The translations under genes were made by a program, and so were the position numbers. From the NCBI GenBank assembly GCA_001566295.1, contig KQ964262.1:62001-126000 (forward strand): a stretch of DNA of 64,000 nt, written 5' to 3'. Within the stretch, counting starts at the first letter, position 1. The number at the start of each line of letters is the position of its first letter. A model generated the notes under the pieces. That model did no database searches, was not told the DNA's origin, and saw only the letters and a list, made by a program, of their open reading frames with translations. Below are positions 20,194 to 30,862 of this stretch, piece by piece. The DNA comes from Microdochium bolleyi (Eukaryota > Ascomycota > Sordariomycetes > Xylariales > Microdochiaceae).

Positions 20194-21483
20194 TCAGTGC
20201 GTTCTCGGCTCGAGCTGCCGCCTAAGGAACCCGACCTCGCCCTCGAGCTCGCGCACCCTGTCAGCCAGGTGCTGGACCTGGTCCCGCTGGGCGAGATGGT
20301 AGCTGACCTCGGCCTCGAGGCCTCGCACCCGGTCCGTCATTGCGCGGAGCTGGCTCCGGGTCTCCGGACAGCAGAACTGCTCGTGATTACCGTGTTGTTG
20401 ATGGTGTTCGTGCGAGCTGCGGTACGCCATGTTGCTCGGGACTTCTGGTGCTGAGTTATAGAGACTGCCAGTGGCGGAAGTGGAAGTGTCGTGGTAACCG
20501 TTCGGGCGAAGAGAGGGGCCGGGAGAGGGCTGCTGTTGTAGTTCTCGGCCTGGACAGGGGATGGCAAAGTTAGTATTAGTCCTTTGACGTGCCTATTGAA
20601 GGTATGGCAAGGATATCTGTGCCTCAGCTCGAAATGGCGGAGCAGAGCCTGAAGCTCGAGTCCAGTCTTCCCCTTTCGGCTGTGATCTCCCGTCCGCTTA
20701 AAGTTCGTGGCGAGGGACCTTACGTAGAGCATCAAGCCTCGCGAGCTGTGGCGACGGGAAGTGCTGCTGCGGCTGCTGATATTCGTTGCGCCGCTGCTCA
20801 AGGCCCACCGGAGTCACTGCCCGCCGAGACTCTCTGTCATCGCTCGCAGGAGTCGCATAGCGCCCTCCGTTGACGCTATCGACCGGCTCATACCCATGTC
20901 CGATCCTCTCGAGACGCCGGCCGTTCTGCTCCTCTAGCCGTGACAGCTGTGCGACGTAGTCGTCCTTGACCGATGGCGGCCAGCAGTGTTGTTGCGCCGG
21001 CTCATCGCCACCCGCCGCCGTCAGACGGCGTCTTTTGTCCCGCGGCTGGCGCGGTGATGCTGCCGGTGATGTGTCATTACTACGATCGTCGTTTGCCAGG
21101 CTTGGCTGTCGGACTGCTGCCGTCTGCGCCGCTGAAGAAGCCGCATGAGATGGTGTGTTCCTGCCGCTTCCATCTTGCCCTTGCTTCAGCAAGGCCCACT
21201 GCGCGGCGTAGTCCTTGAGCGTGTGCGTCCTGGCTGCGAGCGTCTGTCCCGCAGTCGCAGTCGTCTGTGATGTGCCTCCCATGATGTAATTATCCCGTGC
21301 TTGCTGAGGAGCCGCGACGGCTGTCACGTCGTGGTTCTGCCGGAAGTGCGAGATCGGCGACGAGTAAGCTGGTGGGAGGCAGGTCTCATCGTGGTGCCGC
21401 TTCTTGTGAACCGGCCCAAGTAGCGGCGGTAAGATCTGGAGTGACGCCATCTCTGTTGTGTTGTTGGCCGCGGTGCTTGCCAT
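20194..21483 (-). CDS. Disordered protein with C-terminal coiled coil, unknown function
   Basis: Two exons: 20724-21483 and 20194-20549, joined by a 174-nt GTAAGG...CAG intron with a perfect TACTAAC branch site, giving 371 residues. The N-terminal 250 residues are polar and repetitive in Ala, Gln and Ser, with a basic patch RDKRRRLTAAGGDE that could be a nuclear signal. The C-terminal 60 residues form leucine/valine heptads (RVRGLEAEVSYHLAQRDQ, RVRELEGEVGFLRRQLE), a clear coiled coil after a CCPE motif. I chose the ATG at 21483 because the upstream in-frame stretch to 21885 is Trp/Cys-rich and looks like untranslated leader; that longer start remains possible. The product is not recognised; a DNA- or complex-associated scaffold is one guess. 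Confidence 0.7.
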
Positions 21484-22127
21484 CACCAGCGCGGGTGGCT
21501 GCAGAGTCGGAGCCTTGCTAGATATGCGAACGACCTGGCCAGAGGGTCCGCTGGGGCTTGCTTGTTCCAGAACCTTTTGAAGCAGGTCCGCTGCAGTCAG
21601 GCAGAGAGACAAGCTGGAGAAAACCCACGGCATCTGCTGGAGAAAGAGGTCGTGGATATGACCAGTCATAGCCTGCCCTGTGTCACGCGAGAGGGCAGAA
21701 AGCAGCTTGCAGCGCGATTGGCCTGGTGCCCACGTAACGAGCCCGGGCTGTCTGCAGTACCATGGCACAATGTGATTCGTCGCTTTCTTGCGAGCAGAGA
21801 GGAGGGGGTTGTAGTCGAGGCAACCCCTGCACCACATCCCCTCATCATGCCGGGTGTTATTTGCTTCTTCTGACTCCTGGCTCATTTAGTCTCCAGGTGC
21901 AGAGCTGTAGCCATCATCACCCTTGCGAATCATGGCGGGCACGAAACGTGGCCATGTCGGATCCTGTGGGCTCCCCGAGACATGCTGATTCATAGCGAAG
22001 CAGGCAGCCGTCATTGTTGCACAGATGATTCCTCATGTGTCTCCAGATTGGTCACGGTATTACCTAAATCATAGATGTTCGTGTCTGCCTGCAGAAGGCG
22101 TTGTGAAGCAATCCCCTTTCCCAGTCC
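21484..22127. other. Intergenic: promoter side of the coiled-coil gene
   Basis: The 644 bases overlap the upstream in-frame extension of the coiled-coil gene (to 21885) and the 3' flank of the large HET gene. No separate gene is seen. Confidence 0.5.
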
Positions 22128-24560
22128 CTAATATATATCCATGGTCTGGGCACTCCGTGCCCTGTTCTTCAGAATCTGACCGCCGTGCAGGTAGCACTCG
22201 CTCACGAGCCGAAACCTGGGCACCTCGGGTCCTCGACTAGTATCGTCATTACTGCCGCCGCCGCCGCTACTGCTCGTACTATCACTGCTGCTCTTCCGCC
22301 TCCCGGGTCCTAACGCGTTGCGCCTTCCGCCTATCGTCCTCTCCGTCGATATCTCGTGACACGGCTCCCTCCTCAGCACCAGCGGGCGCGACTCAGCTTG
22401 GCCATTCACCGAGCTCCAGTCGCTGTAACCAATTTGATCGCGGAGGTACGCGATGTAGAACTCACCACCCTTGGCGAGCCCGGGTGCCGCGAGCCCCACG
22501 AACCCGCGCTTCGTTGTGAATAGGCACTTTCCCTTCCCGTGGACATCGTAGGCGCGTTTCCAGAGCCTCTCAAGCTCGCCGCAGGTCTGCGACGACGAGT
22601 GGGACATGCGCTCGATATACGCGCGTCCCGGGGAGACACTGGGCGATTCGACGTGCGTGGTGAGCACCTGGAGGAGGCGCTGCGTCTCCTCGGCGCGGCG
22701 GGCATACTGTTTTGCGGCGCTCAAAGGTGAAGCTGGGGATGCGTCACTGAAGGTACTGTCGAAGGGACGCCCGATCGAGCGGCGGAAGGAGATGCCGTAC
22801 TCAGGCCCGGCGGGAGCGCCGGAGGGTGCCCGCGAGGTGATGAGGGTGCGCCAGAGGACCTCGTTAGGGTCCTCGCGGGTGAGGTATGGTGTGGCGGCGC
22901 CCTGTCGTATCATGTCGACAGCGTCCAGCATCCAGTCTGTCCAGGGCTCCAGATCATTCGGGTCGAGTGCAAAGGATGGGTCGATATCGGGAGCTGGGGT
23001 GGTGATGAGGTATTGGACCTTGTCGATGATATAGCCTTCTGCTCTCAAGGTAGTCAGGTCTGGCCTTACTGTGAACGCGGCTTGTTGTGGGCGCGTGTCA
23101 CTGTATGAGGACACGCGCTTCGACGTCGTGTCTGCCTTGGTGTGACAAAAGAGTTGAGGTTTTGTTTCTCTGATGTTGGCCGGAAGCCTGCTCCAATTGG
23201 GCACCCAGGAGGGCAGATTCAGGAGTGACGTGTTCCACCCGATACCGGCCAAAGACAAGATCTCTGCAGGCCTTGCGCTGCTCGTGATGAGATGTGAAGT
23301 GAGCTTCGTCGAGAGCTCTTTAAATGTCATATTGTAGTCCACCTGCAGTGCTGCTCGGTCTGCTGGTGAAGCCAAGCTCAGCAGACTGTACAGTCCGTCC
23401 CGGGCATCCACGGTCCCAAAGGATGACGTGCTTAGTATCATGCCTGCCAGGGCCATTTCCTCATTGTTCTGTCTGGCTTTGCAGAGCTCGTTGACAGCCA
23501 AGATGTGCGAGAAACCAGGTGGTTGTATAACCCCGTCACCGCCCCTGGCAAGGTGACACACATTCTGCCCGAGGCCGTACTTGACGACATACCGGCACAC
23601 ATCTGACAGCACTGCCCAGGAAAGCATGTGCGCACCAAACGCTAGCTGGACATTGCGGGCGCAGCATATCTCCTGTACAAGCCATATCCTGCTGAACCAG
23701 GGCCGCGAAAGGAGCTTGCTGACGCGCGTCCACGTCCACTCCTGGCAATAGTCGCGCTGATTCTGGATGTGGTACCGCAGCCGGGCCTCGATGACGCTGG
23801 GACCCTCGTTGACGGCCCTGCCGAGGTCATCGTCGGGGGCACCCTTCATGCTGTTGACGCGCGAGCCGTCGGAGTCGATCTCGTACACGAGCACTTCCTT
23901 GGTCCGATGGGCATAGGGCCGCGTGGGGAAGCGCAGCTCCTTGCGTTTCATGGCGATGCCGTAGCGGTCTTTGTTTTTGGCGAAGGCCTGGAAGAAGCCA
24001 TGCAGGCTGTGCACGTCTTTCAGGCTGTCAGTATCGTCAGGCTCGTTGTCGTTGTGATTATCGTCGTTGTCGTCATCTTCCTCGCTTTCCTCTTCGTTGT
24101 CGTCGTCTTCTCCCGGCGTGCCAAGCCAGGCTATGAGTACCCACGCTTTCTCGTAGATCTGGCGCATGAGGGGCACCTGGAAGCCCCTCTCGACACTGTC
24201 GCCGTGGTTGATGCACAGGGCATCGATCCAGAATAGGTTGTTTCTCGGTCGGCAGTGCTTCCGGAGATATGCCAGCAGGTCGGCAAGGGCTTGCGAGACA
24301 TTGAGGCCGTGGCCGTTGACGAGTATGGTCGCCTTGTCCCTGGTGTCGTCGCCCCAGGCGTGCGAGACGGCGATGTATGGCGGTGCCTTGTCCAGCGACG
24401 TCTCGACGAGCTGGCACTGGAGGATGCCGTGGGGCGCGCCCAGGATGCCCTGCTCTCCATCATGGCCGCTGTTCTGCACGACCGGCAGCGGTGCGAGCCG
24501 CACAAGGCGGAGAGAGCGCCCCGGAGCGCATTGCAGAGGCACATAAGCAAATGTGCCCAT
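22128..24560 (-). CDS. Large HET-domain protein
   Basis: Single exon, 810 residues. HET blocks are present at about residues 62-145: PPYIAVSHAWGDD, then NNLFWIDALCINHGD, then MRQIYEKAWVLIAWLG. This is the HET-6/TOL-type arrangement. A highly acidic insert of Asp/Glu/Asn follows at about 150-190. Further on is the family block SRPWFSRIWLVQEICCARNVQLAFG, and RDGLYSLLSLASPADRAALQ with VDYNMTFKELS. The C-terminal part includes FTTKRGFVGLAAPGLAKGGE, a conserved segment of many long HET proteins. No NACHT, ankyrin or WD40 region is present. A role in heterokaryon incompatibility or stress-induced cell death is inferred from the family. The start at 24560 is followed directly by a typical lead-in (RLVRLAP). 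Confidence 0.9.
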   Translation of the reverse strand: MGTFAYVPLQCAPGRSLRLVRLAPLPVVQNSGHDGEQGILGAPHGILQCQLVETSLDKAPPYIAVSHAWGDDTRDKATILVNGHGLNVSQALADLLAYLRKHCRPRNNLFWIDALCINHGDSVERGFQVPLMRQIYEKAWVLIAWLGTPGEDDDNEEESEEDDDNDDNHNDNEPDDTDSLKDVHSLHGFFQAFAKNKDRYGIAMKRKELRFPTRPYAHRTKEVLVYEIDSDGSRVNSMKGAPDDDLGRAVNEGPSVIEARLRYHIQNQRDYCQEWTWTRVSKLLSRPWFSRIWLVQEICCARNVQLAFGAHMLSWAVLSDVCRYVVKYGLGQNVCHLARGGDGVIQPPGFSHILAVNELCKARQNNEEMALAGMILSTSSFGTVDARDGLYSLLSLASPADRAALQVDYNMTFKELSTKLTSHLITSSARPAEILSLAGIGWNTSLLNLPSWVPNWSRLPANIRETKPQLFCHTKADTTSKRVSSYSDTRPQQAAFTVRPDLTTLRAEGYIIDKVQYLITTPAPDIDPSFALDPNDLEPWTDWMLDAVDMIRQGAATPYLTREDPNEVLWRTLITSRAPSGAPAGPEYGISFRRSIGRPFDSTFSDASPASPLSAAKQYARRAEETQRLLQVLTTHVESPSVSPGRAYIERMSHSSSQTCGELERLWKRAYDVHGKGKCLFTTKRGFVGLAAPGLAKGGEFYIAYLRDQIGYSDWSSVNGQAESRPLVLRREPCHEISTERTIGGRRNALGPGRRKSSSDSTSSSGGGGSNDDTSRGPEVPRFRLVSECYLHGGQILKNRARSAQTMDIY

Positions 24561-25500
24561 TGTCTGCGGCGAGAGTGCGCGGGGGAGGCATGGTGGAGGT
24601 GCAAGGTCACCTCTGCGCGTGCAGCCCCGTTGTGCGACTCATCTTGAGACTTGTTGCTTTGCCAATTGCTGACTGGCCCATTGCCACCTTATCAAAGTGC
24701 AGGAAAGAGGGAGAGAGGGAGAGCTGGTGAGGCGCGGCTGGGTTGATGGCATGCTGCTATAGGCGGGCGGAAGGATATGCTCGCTTGACACCAAAGAGGC
24801 ATAACCCCGCTCGGCATTGGCGGGCGGGTTGTGCTCGTGCTTCCTCGGCACGGCCCAAGGCTTGTGGTCGCCCCATCCGTTGAGCCTGCCATCTTCCACT
24901 GCCGCTCTTGCCTCTTGAACGGCGCCTGTCCCAGCTTCCAATTCTCGGGCCATCGCCCCGGATCTGGCTCCATCTTGCCATCGCAACCAGGACTCGGGCC
25001 TTGCCATACTGACAAAAGTTCTCTGTCGGTACCCTAGGGTACGCATCGCTCCACACACCTGGCGGTAAGCATTGGCTAATGGGCCGACGACGACGGAGAG
25101 CCGGGTGGAGCAAAGCAGCAGGCCGCGGTCCGCCGTGGGGCTTCGAGGCATCGGGCTTATCTCGTCGCATCGTGGACCTTGACCAGGTCATGATTGGATC
25201 CGAGGTCTCCAGCGGGTCACGTCCTCGGCGCAAGACGAAGATGCACCACGAGGGGACCGCCCGACACCCAAGTATGAGGCCACTCGCTGATCAATCAACT
25301 GGCAATGCACCTCATTTCCTATCGCTTTTCTTGGACAATCCAAGCCAATGATATTCGCACAATATTATTACCAGTACAGATTCGTGATGCAGAACAATTA
25401 TCTATCAGTATGGGGTATATCCGCACAGCTCGCTCGCTCCTAATTTAACTGTCAAATCAAAGTGGCAGAAGCCTTTTCTCCCTTCTTGTTCGTTCGTCGC
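24561..25500. other. Intergenic
   Basis: 940 bases upstream of the large HET gene and downstream of the DUF2985-like gene. The frames at 24639-25233 are Arg/Pro/Ser-rich shadows. No feature is supported. Confidence 0.5.
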
Positions 25501-27615
25501 TCATGGAGACCGGGGAAACGGCTCAGGCTCAGCAGGCGTCCCCGCTGGCGACTCGGGTAGTGTCTCGGGGCTCTGCCTGTCCCGTGGGCTCACGCTTGAA
25601 CTAAACTTGCCCACTTCATCGCGGGACTTGCGCGCGGACCCAGATTCGCTCCTCCTAGGCTCGTCAAGGCTCGAACGGAGCTTCTCGAGCTCATCGATCC
25701 TCTTGAGGAACGACTCCTTCTTCTTCTTGCGCTCGGCTTCGTCCTTCTCCGTCTTCTCCTTCTCCTTGGCCTCCTCGACCCGCCTCATGGCCTCCTTGGT
25801 GAGCTCCTGGCGGAACATGCGCTCCACCACGTCCTTCTTACGCGTCTTGCGATCGCCGATGGAGATGAGGATACCGGCCGTGATGTTGATGGTGATGGAG
25901 CAGCAAAGCAGCGTGGCCGTTAGGGCCTTGGGTCGCACAGAGTAATGGATCAGCCATGTACTGAGGCCTAGGGCGAGCTGGAAGCATGAGTGAAAATCGA
26001 GGAGCACCACGATGGCGACGAGCAGGCGGAGGGGGAACGCGTGGTGCGTCTCGGTCTCGTGGGGCTTGTAGAAGGTGTGGGAGTTGGCGAATTTGGTCTG
26101 GTGGTGCTCGAGCTTGGCCTGCTGCTGCGGTGTAAGCACCGACAGCTCTTCCTTGAGGTGCAACTCACGCGCAGCCTCGAGATCCGGGGTTGCGAGGTTG
26201 GGCAGGTCTTCCTGGATGTCGTGTGGATGCTGCACTGTCTCTGACGGCAGATCGTTCTTGTTCTTGAGCTTCGGGGCGTCGAGCTTCTTGCGGGTGTCCC
26301 AGGTCAGGTGATGGTAGTGCGCGATGAAGATCATGTGGTATGTGTCCACGGTACGCCAGGGGATCATGCCGTCTCCCACAACGGCGAAGAGGGCGACGAG
26401 GACCTGATCGATAACATCGATGAGGTAGTCCTGCCTCTCAGAGTCGCCGACGTGGATCCAGCCGATGAGGAAGAGCACCCAGGCAAGACCGAACAAGGTG
26501 ATGAGTGTGGCGTACAAGGTGACGAAGAAGCCCAGCGGCCGCTTGACGTACTGGCGGAAGGCCTTCATGCTGCGACCAAAAGCTGAGCGGCGCGAGTGCA
26601 GCATATGCCGCACGTGATCATCGAGCTGCGCAAGATCCTCATCGTTCCAGTCAGCAAGCGAGGTGTCGTGTGGGCGAACAGCATAAAACCGCTCAGTAAT
26701 ATTGCTAGGGATGCGGCCCATTTCGGGGCGAACTGGAAGATTTGGCAGAGGCTTGTCCTCGGGAATGGTTGCGACGCTGTTTCTATTGGTGGCAAAGTCG
26801 TGCGCCTCGGGTGGAGGGCCTGATGAGAGGATGCTGGTAGCATCGATGGAGCGGAAAGTGCCGGTCGGCGAGGATTCGCGGCGGGATTCGCGGCGAGAGC
26901 GGGTGTCGTAAGGGGCCTCCATTGGGGTGAGATCGTAGGTCGGGCGGCGGTTGAGCCAGCGGCCGAGGGAGGGGACGAAGAGTGAATTCTGGACATTTGT
27001 GATGGACGAGAGGGTGGCGACCTCAGGGTCGACGACGTCGAGCATGCTGACGATGCGCTGGTCGTAGTCCTCATATTGGGGCCGGTCGGGGAGGTCGGCG
27101 CTGCCGTCGCGCTGCTGCCGGTGGAGGCGACGCCGACCGAACCTCCCGAGGCGGTCCCGGTCGCCCGGCTGGGGCTTGTCGTCGATATCGAGCATGCTGG
27201 AGGGCTGTGTGGGTGCTTGGGTGCCCTGGGTCCGGAGGCCCATGGCGTCTGGGTTGTCGAGGGTGGTGGACTCGTCGAGGCGGTTACGATGGCGGAAAGG
27301 CATGCGCAGGAGGGTGTGTTGGCGCCGTGGGCGGGCAGGCGGTGGTTGTGTGACATTGTTGGTTGTCTGTGGGGGGTGGTCGACATCGAGCATGGAGCGG
27401 ACCGGAGGCTGGGTACGCGATGGCCCGTTGCCGGTGGTGTTGTCGACGTCGATGTCGAGCATGGAGCGGATGGGCTGCTGGTCCTGGGGTATGCGGGTGG
27501 ACGTGTTCAGCCTGCGGAGGCCGATGGCGGACTGCTGGGGCACGAGCGGGCGCGGCACTCTGGGAGCGCCGGCGGTGCCGTGGGCCTGGCGGATTGTGTG
27601 GCCGCGAGTCGTCAT
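25501..27615 (-). CDS. DUF2985-like integral membrane protein with repeated SMLD motifs
   Basis: Single exon. From the chosen ATG at 27615 (MTTRGHTIRQ) the protein has 704 residues; the frame is open to 27882 but the added 89 residues look like translated leader. Residues 1-340 are disordered and hold four copies of SMLD followed by Ile or Val and mostly Asp, at about 51, 74, 140 and 190. A membrane region follows: GFFVTLYATLITLFGLAWVLFLIGWI (written here in parts: residues 362-387), a second segment at about 401-415, and two helices at about 527-552 and 566-587. Between them are the family-like blocks VGDGMIPWRTVDTYHMIF and IAHYHHLTWDTRKK. The C-terminus is a charged coiled coil rich in Lys/Glu. 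DUF2985 proteins are fungal and of unknown function; the family name is from memory of its pattern. Confidence 0.8.
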   Translation of the reverse strand: MTTRGHTIRQAHGTAGAPRVPRPLVPQQSAIGLRRLNTSTRIPQDQQPIRSMLDIDVDNTTGNGPSRTQPPVRSMLDVDHPPQTTNNVTQPPPARPRRQHTLLRMPFRHRNRLDESTTLDNPDAMGLRTQGTQAPTQPSSMLDIDDKPQPGDRDRLGRFGRRRLHRQQRDGSADLPDRPQYEDYDQRIVSMLDVVDPEVATLSSITNVQNSLFVPSLGRWLNRRPTYDLTPMEAPYDTRSRRESRRESSPTGTFRSIDATSILSSGPPPEAHDFATNRNSVATIPEDKPLPNLPVRPEMGRIPSNITERFYAVRPHDTSLADWNDEDLAQLDDHVRHMLHSRRSAFGRSMKAFRQYVKRPLGFFVTLYATLITLFGLAWVLFLIGWIHVGDSERQDYLIDVIDQVLVALFAVVGDGMIPWRTVDTYHMIFIAHYHHLTWDTRKKLDAPKLKNKNDLPSETVQHPHDIQEDLPNLATPDLEAARELHLKEELSVLTPQQQAKLEHHQTKFANSHTFYKPHETETHHAFPLRLLVAIVVLLDFHSCFQLALGLSTWLIHYSVRPKALTATLLCCSITINITAGILISIGDRKTRKKDVVERMFRQELTKEAMRRVEEAKEKEKTEKDEAERKKKKESFLKRIDELEKLRSSLDEPRRSESGSARKSRDEVGKFSSSVSPRDRQSPETLPESPAGTPAEPEPFPRSP

Positions 27616-28644
27616 GTCGGCGATTTGTGTCGGTGTTGATGCTGGTCTCCAGTCGACACGAAGCGGGAGGGAGGAGGAGCGAGTTGTGAAGTCCCGGTGG
27701 ACGAAACATGCACAGAGGACGCGGACGGCCGACTGAGAAGTGGAGGAGGTGAAGGAGGAGGAGGCGTGTCGTGCCTTGTTCTGGCCCGGCACGGACATGG
27801 CGGGACGCCAGGGCCTCAGGTATGACGTTGTGGCGGGCACGGTGCAGAGCCTTGCAGCCAGTCCCTGCCGCCCGCCGCCCACCGCCCTCCACCAGCGCGC
27901 CCTCCGACTCAGTCCGTTCTTCGCCTCCCGCTGTCACCGGTGCAGCGAAGCTTTGTTCGGTGCCGCTAGCCCAGGGGCTCACTTAAATCCATTGTACGCA
28001 CCAGCACAATTCCCTTGGCAGCGGCCAAGAGGGCTACGACGTCTCGCAGACACTCAAGTCAACCAACACATCAGCCCGGGCGCGGGTGACGTCACAGCTG
28101 GAACCGCGAGGGCGGGCGCTGCAGACAAAAAGCAGACTCGACATTGCAACCAATCATGGACTGCAGATTTCATCGAAACCAGATGCACGTCCCGACCTGT
28201 GCCCATTCACAAAGCCTCCAGGGCTGTCCACGATCGCGGCCGGTGGATCAGGCCGAGCAGGCCTGTACACCCGGAGCGATCCTGCCGAGCCTGCCCCTGA
28301 CCGTTCAGCTGGGCCCTGGCACGCTGGGAGACGTCATGATGTCCGTCCCAGCTCCAAGGGAAATTGGCTGACATGGGACGCTCGTTCATCCACCCGACAA
28401 CCCAGCAATTGCAAATCACTCCACCGCGCCCACGCACCCTGACCCACTTTGGCTGAGCCAAAATCAACAAGTCGGCCATAGCTTCCACTGCGCCAGGCAC
28501 AGTCCCCAATAGCGTGCACAGCCTGGCCGTCTTCGTTCGCTCGGACCCTACAAAAAATACCAAGACATTCTCAGATTTATTGAATACCAGTCCCAAAAAA
28601 TGACCGAGGCCATTGGTGTTGGCTAATGGCAAAATGTATGATTC
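27616..28644. other. Intergenic: promoter of the DUF2985-like gene and tRNA 3' flank
   Basis: About 1 kb. The GC-rich first 270 bases hold the upstream open extension of the DUF2985-like gene. The remaining frames are shadows. Confidence 0.5.
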
Positions 28645-28743
28645 TGCTCAGTATGAGGGTTGAACTCATGACCTTCGCATTACTTGATATGTCGCCGAGG
28701 CGAGATATTAGTACGACGCTCTAACCAACTGAGCTAACCGAGC
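28645..28743 (-). tRNA. tRNA-Ile(AAU) with 25-nt intron
   Basis: Read on the minus strand, the acceptor stem GCTCGGT/ACTGAGC, D arm, anticodon stem TCGTA/TGCGA and T arm ATGAG-TTCAACC-CTCAT fold well. The loop CTAATAA gives anticodon AAT. The intron occupies 28681-28705, directly after base 37. The mature length is 74 nt and the discriminator base is A. Confidence 0.95.
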
Positions 28744-29466
28744 TGTGAGTCCGACTCGTGAACGAGCCGGTCGGAATCATGGTTGGATGATTGAAGGTGC
28801 TGGTGCTTATATTATAATATGAATACATCCAGCTACGAGACGCGAGCCTTGCAAACGAAGAGCGCCTTCACACAAACGCGAGCATCTGTTCCTCAATTTC
28901 TGAGCAGAAACATTACCCATTATACCACTGACGATGTGTTCTACACAACGCGAGCATCATGTGCAGCATTGCTCTTTAGATGCTCCTCGCTATCAACTAA
29001 GATTAGTGACACCGATGTTCTCATGAATGGGCGGCACAGGCCTCAGCTAGCAAGTTCCGACCTTGTAGTGGCTAACTCTTACCAGGATGGCCCTGGGCCG
29101 CGTCGAGCATGAGGGAGCAGTGAATATAGAATGAAGCCATAAGCAGAATGGACGGGACAGGGGTGTGCATCCTTTGACCACCAGTGCCCTGCCCCACCCA
29201 CGTTCAGCAGATCATGAAGGATGCAAGCTGATGCGAGGTCTGAATAGGGCTCGAAAGCCCCCGCGATAGCCTCGCGGGACCGATAGGAAAGAACGGCCTC
29301 GCTGCCTGGATATGGCAAAAAGTAGTATCCTATCTTCGAGGCCAAATTTCAGCCCCACGAAGCTGACCTGACCTACACGAAGCACTTCACGGACACACCA
29401 CCTGCCATATTGCGAATAGGTTCACGATGGCCTTCGGGAATAGCTGGATCCGCCTCGACTTTGCCT

Positions 29467-29531
29467 AGATCCATTCTGGAACTATGCAATGCCACAGATC
29501 CATTCTGGAACTATGCAATGCCACAGATCCA
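29467..29531. repeat. 29-bp tandem duplication, 2.2 copies
   Basis: The units 29467-29495 and 29496-29524 are identical (beginning AGATCCATTCTGGAAC) and are followed by seven more bases of the unit. Exact identity suggests a recent slippage or repair event. Confidence 0.92.
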
Positions 29532-30677
29532 ATGATGCCTACACCGTTCTACGAGGTGTATGAAAGATCAAGCCCCAGGCGAATGCCACGCGAAGGGTGT
29601 GGTCTCTATGTCGAGACGCTAATGCAGGAACAAATTTCAAGATTTGTCCGAGGAAAAGACCGTCAGCGGAGTGCTGAGTCATGCTAATACATCAGCTTCA
29701 CGGGATAGACAAGTCCACGAGCCGATTCGGGCGGGCTTAACCGAGCGACCAAAGGCGCGGCGTCCAGATCTTTGCCTGAGCACAAAGATTCGGCTTTCAG
29801 CACTATTGCGAGACTGGATTAGTGCCGAAGCTGGGGTTTGGATCCTTCGTGCGGAGGTAGTGTGAAACTGATCCCAAGCGAGCAAGTCCGTTCAGACGGC
29901 CCGATGTGGTGCCGGTAACGTTGCTGCAACTCGAGCAGGGGTGCTGCTCATGACCAGGGATCCCGTGCTGCGTTGTAAGGGCTTTCTTGAGCTCTTCTCA
30001 GCTGACTCGACAAGGCTCCGACGGCACAGTATCTCTAGTGACTATGCCAGTCCGAACAAGTTCCGCAACATGGTCAACCTTCGTCGCTTTCTTCAGTTCA
30101 CAAGCCTCACCTTGATCGGTCTTGATTATCAAAAGGGGCCGCCTCCCGGACAGGTATCTCCACCTGTCAGTTGCATGCTCATGAGATCCTCTATATGGAA
30201 AGTCAGCGGTTGCTGGCCGGATCATACGGGTACACGCTTGTCTGGGTCGGACTTTCAACAGAATACATCGACCACGGTCTCATAGCCTCCCGAACGCCAC
30301 CATTGTACCTCTAGACCCTGGTCTCCTCTTCGGAACTGACGCATTTGCGGTAACAGTCTACGCAAGATCCCACAAGGTCCAAGCCAAATGGAGAAATCCC
30401 AGTCCCCCCACCACCCTCTTGAAACTACGCTTCTAACAAGCGCACGTGATGGTTTCCAGCATTGGATCCTGACACATGTCAGGCGGCAACGTTCCCCATC
30501 AGCCATCTCGGGGACCAAGCTGCCACCTTCGCACGTAATAGCCGTTACTTGGATGTAACGCTGCTCGTCGCCCCCAGGTCCGTGATTCCTTGGAGACTAC
30601 GCATGTAACAGCATCAACGGCACGGAGCCACATGTTCCTGAGTAAGCGTCTGCCCTATTTCATCGATATCCAATTGC

Positions 30678-30685
30678 TATATAAT
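30678..30685 (+). promoter_or_regulatory. TATA box of the GH64 gene
   Basis: TATATAAT lies about 180 bases before the ATG at 30863, with a CCAAT element a few bases upstream and a CT-rich leader downstream. Confidence 0.5.
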
Positions 30686-30862
30686 GAGGTATGTCTCGCA
30701 GGTCATGGCCGAGTCTTTTTACTAGCAAGTCCATCAGGATCCTACACTCCTTTCCTCGATCCTCAGGCTTTGCTTCGCCACTCCTTCCACTCTGTACATC
30801 TTTGTACATCTTCGTTTCCAGCTCCTACCGCAGCCAATCATTACAGTGGTAGATTCGCTACC

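Larger units (their letters stand above)
28744..30862. other. Gene-poor interval before the glucanase gene
   Basis: 2.1 kb with no supportable gene. It holds a short tandem duplication at 29467-29531 and, near the end, the glucanase promoter. The frame 29079-29345 (-) is only 88 codons and has no domain. Confidence 0.5.

Noticed and set aside
27076..27736. Gly/Val-rich plus frames opposite the DUF2985-like gene
   Set aside because: Antisense shadows of the disordered N-terminal region, with no start context or splice sites.
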